A DNA stretch of 64,000 nucleotides. It comes from Atkinsonella hypoxylon (taxonomy: Eukaryota; Ascomycota; Sordariomycetes; Hypocreales; Clavicipitaceae). The position numbers and the translations under genes were made by a program. The notes beneath the pieces were generated by a model. It was not told the DNA's origin and made no database searches. It saw nothing but the letters and a program-made list of their open reading frames with translations. Every line of letters begins with the position of its first letter. The first letter of the stretch is position 1. The stretch lies in contig JFHB01000028.1 of NCBI GenBank assembly GCA_000729835.1, positions 124,001-188,000 on the forward strand, read 5' to 3'. Positions 61,583-64,000 of the stretch are shown in pieces.

Positions 61583-62524
61583 GGTTATAAGCCTAGAAGA
61601 CCTATCTGCAAGCTGTTAGCCCGCTGAAATCTACTATTGTGTACTGTATTACCCACTAGAAGCTATATTAAGACCTACGCTAGCAGCTATCGCTGCTAAA
61701 AATTAGTAGCTTGCTAGAAGCTATTAATACCTACTGCACATATATCGCTAGCCACTATACTGGTGTTTTTATTCTGCCCACCCTGTGCCTCCTGCACTAG
61801 TTCTATGCACCTAGTGCATATACACTTTTGAAGCTATTCTTAATAGCTAGGTTCTATTGTCGCGCAACATTAAAATATATACATCTGCACATATTACATT
61901 TGCACTGCGAATCGTTTTATTAGGCACTGCCTAATCAATTATTTCCATTAAGAAATAAGCTTAGCGCTGCACTACATCGCTCGTTGTTGTGCTGTTATCT
62001 CGTATATTGTGCACCCTGTGCACCTCTGTTAGTAGCTATACTACAATTTGTAGTGTACGCCTAACAGCTCTTATTGTAGATATTTCTGTGTTTTCGGTTG
62101 CAGAATTAATTTATATAGTAATCCCACTAGTTAGGATTTTGAAGTAGGAATTAGCTGGATATCCCTAAATTAGCTGTACCTAGGTCTTCACTAATTTATT
62201 AGAACCTAATTGGAGAAGAATCTCCTGAATTTTTTAGCTAAAAATAGCTAGAACCTATATTTTGTGCCCCTTGCAACCGCTTGTCAATCTAGTCTGCTAT
62301 ACAAATTGTATGCGTATATAGATCGCGATACAACGCAGCCTTAGAGCCCGTTATATCTGTTACAAAAGAAATTAGAGAAAAATCTCAGTATAATTTCTGA
62401 AAATATAGGGCACTTCTAGCCTATATTTAGTAAGAATTATTACTGTTACTTACTACTATTTCCACTGTAATTTAGGCTATAATTAGCTATAAAGAGCGTT
62501 AAATTAGCTATTAAAACCCTTAAA

Positions 62525-64000
62525 ATAGCACTAAAAGGAACAGGCAAGGGAAAGAGCATAAGCCCTAAACGGGGTAGTGGTTCTAGTACATTAGCTACAG
62601 CTGCTGCTACTAGCTTTCCTAGTCCAGCAAGGTCCCCCCCTTAGCTAGTAGATTCCTCTTCTAATAAAGAAGATTATACAGCTAAGAAGGCTCTAAAAGA
62701 AGCTAGATTAGCTTCTAAAAGAGTAGTGTAAGTCTATAATGTTTAAGCTGATCTAAAAGCTTAAATAGATAAGCAACAAGAGACCCTAAATAGATTTATT
62801 AGGTATAGTGAAGCAAAATAAAGCTAAAATGAAGGTAATATAGCTGATTTACTAAGTAAATTAGATACTATAATTACATCTATAGGTAAACTCTCTATAG
62901 GGTCTCCTAAAGCAGATCCTATTACTTCTAAGACTTCTAAAGTCTCTTTTAAAGTCCCTAAACCTTCTAGTTCCTCTAATAGTGCTACTTTTGTGCCTGC
63001 TTTTAATGAAGGCAGTATAAAAGAGTTAAATAAGAAGGTCCACTCTATTCTAGAGGCTACTAAGCTAAAAGGCCCTAAAAATTTTAAACAGTAGAAGCAA
63101 GCTTTAACTATTTAATTTAGAGCACTAGGATTCCCTTAATTTATTAATAATCCTAGTATAGCTAGTACATTAGTAGATTTAGAGCAAGCTATTATCCTTA
63201 TAATTATAAGAGATAGTTGCTAATCTAGACCTTAAGCTGCTATAAGCTGGCATAAGTCCCCTGTAGATGCCTATAACGTTTTAGTTAGGCAGTATTCGTA
63301 GAGTGCTGAAATACAATGTAGTACACTATATGCTAGTTATTACAACTTATCGTTTTTAAACTATAAGGGATCTTTAAAGGCCTTTAATGCTGAATTTAAT
63401 AATTTACTAGCTAGATTACAGCTCTATGGTATAGCTATTGATCCTATTAACTAGGTAAATTATTATATTAATGCTTTAAAGAAGACCTTCTCTAGCTAGG
63501 CTGAAAGGCAGCGATATTCTATTAGAGCTGCTAGAGCATAAGGTCTATCTGTAAAAATGCTGAATTTATAGTTCCTTATGGCTGACTTATTAGAAGAACA
63601 AAGAGATAAAAGCTCCTCTATATCTAAGGCTCTTAGTTATAAAGCTTCTAACTCTAATAGTTCTAATAATAATAATAAAGCTAACTAAGGAAAGAATCCT
63701 CCTAATCAGAAGAAGAATTCCGATTCTAATTCTAACGATTCTAATGCCTCTAAAGAAAAAGATCAAGATAAAGCCTCTAAGAATAAGAAGAAGTAGAAGG
63801 GCCGAAGAAGAAGTAACAAAAATTCTGGGAATAAGGATAGAGAAGCTGCTTTTGCTATAGGTTGCTATAACCTATCTACTAGCAACCAGGATACTATAGA
63901 TTCCAATAGTGAATCTAGCAGTTCTAGTAGTAATAATTCTTACGATTTAGATACAGAATCCACTACTAGTAATACTAGTACTACTAGTAATAATACCCCT
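62525..64000 (+). pseudogene. A4 gag, partial (RIP-damaged)
   Basis: 492 codons in one frame from ATA 62525, colinear with A1 14842 onward: Ser/Pro-rich start, helical gag core, Lys-rich KNKKK region near 63780, then the Ser/Asn/Thr-rich linker just before protease. Interrupted by TAA/TAG; truncated by the window end. Confidence 0.88.

Larger units (their letters stand above)
60891..64000 (+). mobile_element. Ty1/copia element A4, 5' part (runs off the window)
   Basis: Family A element: 692-bp 5' LTR (60891-61582), primer site GGTTATAAGCCT (61583-61594), leader, and gag up to the protease linker at the window end. The 5' flank gcaag (60886-60890) is the expected target; the homologous empty site in R3a is near 39890. 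The rest, including the 3' LTR, lies beyond 64000. Confidence 0.93.

Overview
The window comes from an AT-rich, gene-poor compartment of a filamentous ascomycete (Pezizomycotina) genome that has been hit hard by repeat-induced point mutation (RIP). The sequence is very rich in TA. In almost every recognisable reading frame CAA, CAG, CGA and TGG have become TAA or TAG, and TGA is rare outside lightly mutated patches. I found no intact host gene, tRNA, rRNA or CRISPR array. Nearly all the DNA is LTR retrotransposons nested in one another. Boundaries were fixed by matching LTR lengths and target-site duplications (TSDs).

Left part (1-28330). A Ty3/gypsy element (here R1, minus strand, 1679-21251, 484-bp LTRs, TSD ctagtt) carries an unusual long ORF antisense to gag-pol between integrase and the 3' LTR. 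Its 5' LTR was later split by a complete Ty1/copia element (family A, copy A1, 13194-21027, TSD aatgt). A second copia family (B, minus strand, 21574-27780, 523-bp LTRs, TSD gtata) follows; it has telomere-like repeats in its gag region.

Right part (28331-64000). This is one Russian doll. Copia A2 (from 28331) was entered by a chromovirus-type gypsy element (R4, 243-bp LTRs, TSD gtagg). R4 was then entered by two copies of a third copia-like family: R3a (TSD cttac) and R3b (TSD gcatt). R3a received copia A3 (40558-48386, TSD ataat). R3b received copia A4 (from 60891) and, in its 5' LTR, a 546-bp TRIM-like miniature LTR element (58045-58590, TSD gttgg).

A later inversion has one breakpoint at about 52448, so R4, R3b and A2 are each in two pieces on opposite strands. 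The R4 RNase H frame leaves at 58038 on the plus strand and resumes at 51174 on the minus strand, and the TSDs gtagg and gcatt are found as reverse complements at the separated ends. The other breakpoint should lie beyond the right edge.

Copia A acts as both oldest host (A2) and youngest guest (A3, A4), so it was active repeatedly. R4 also has a roughly 700-codon RIP-damaged ORF between its chromodomain and its 3' LTR, with hydrophobic segments and a probable coiled coil. That ORF, the R1 antisense ORF, the TRIM and the inversion are the most novel items.
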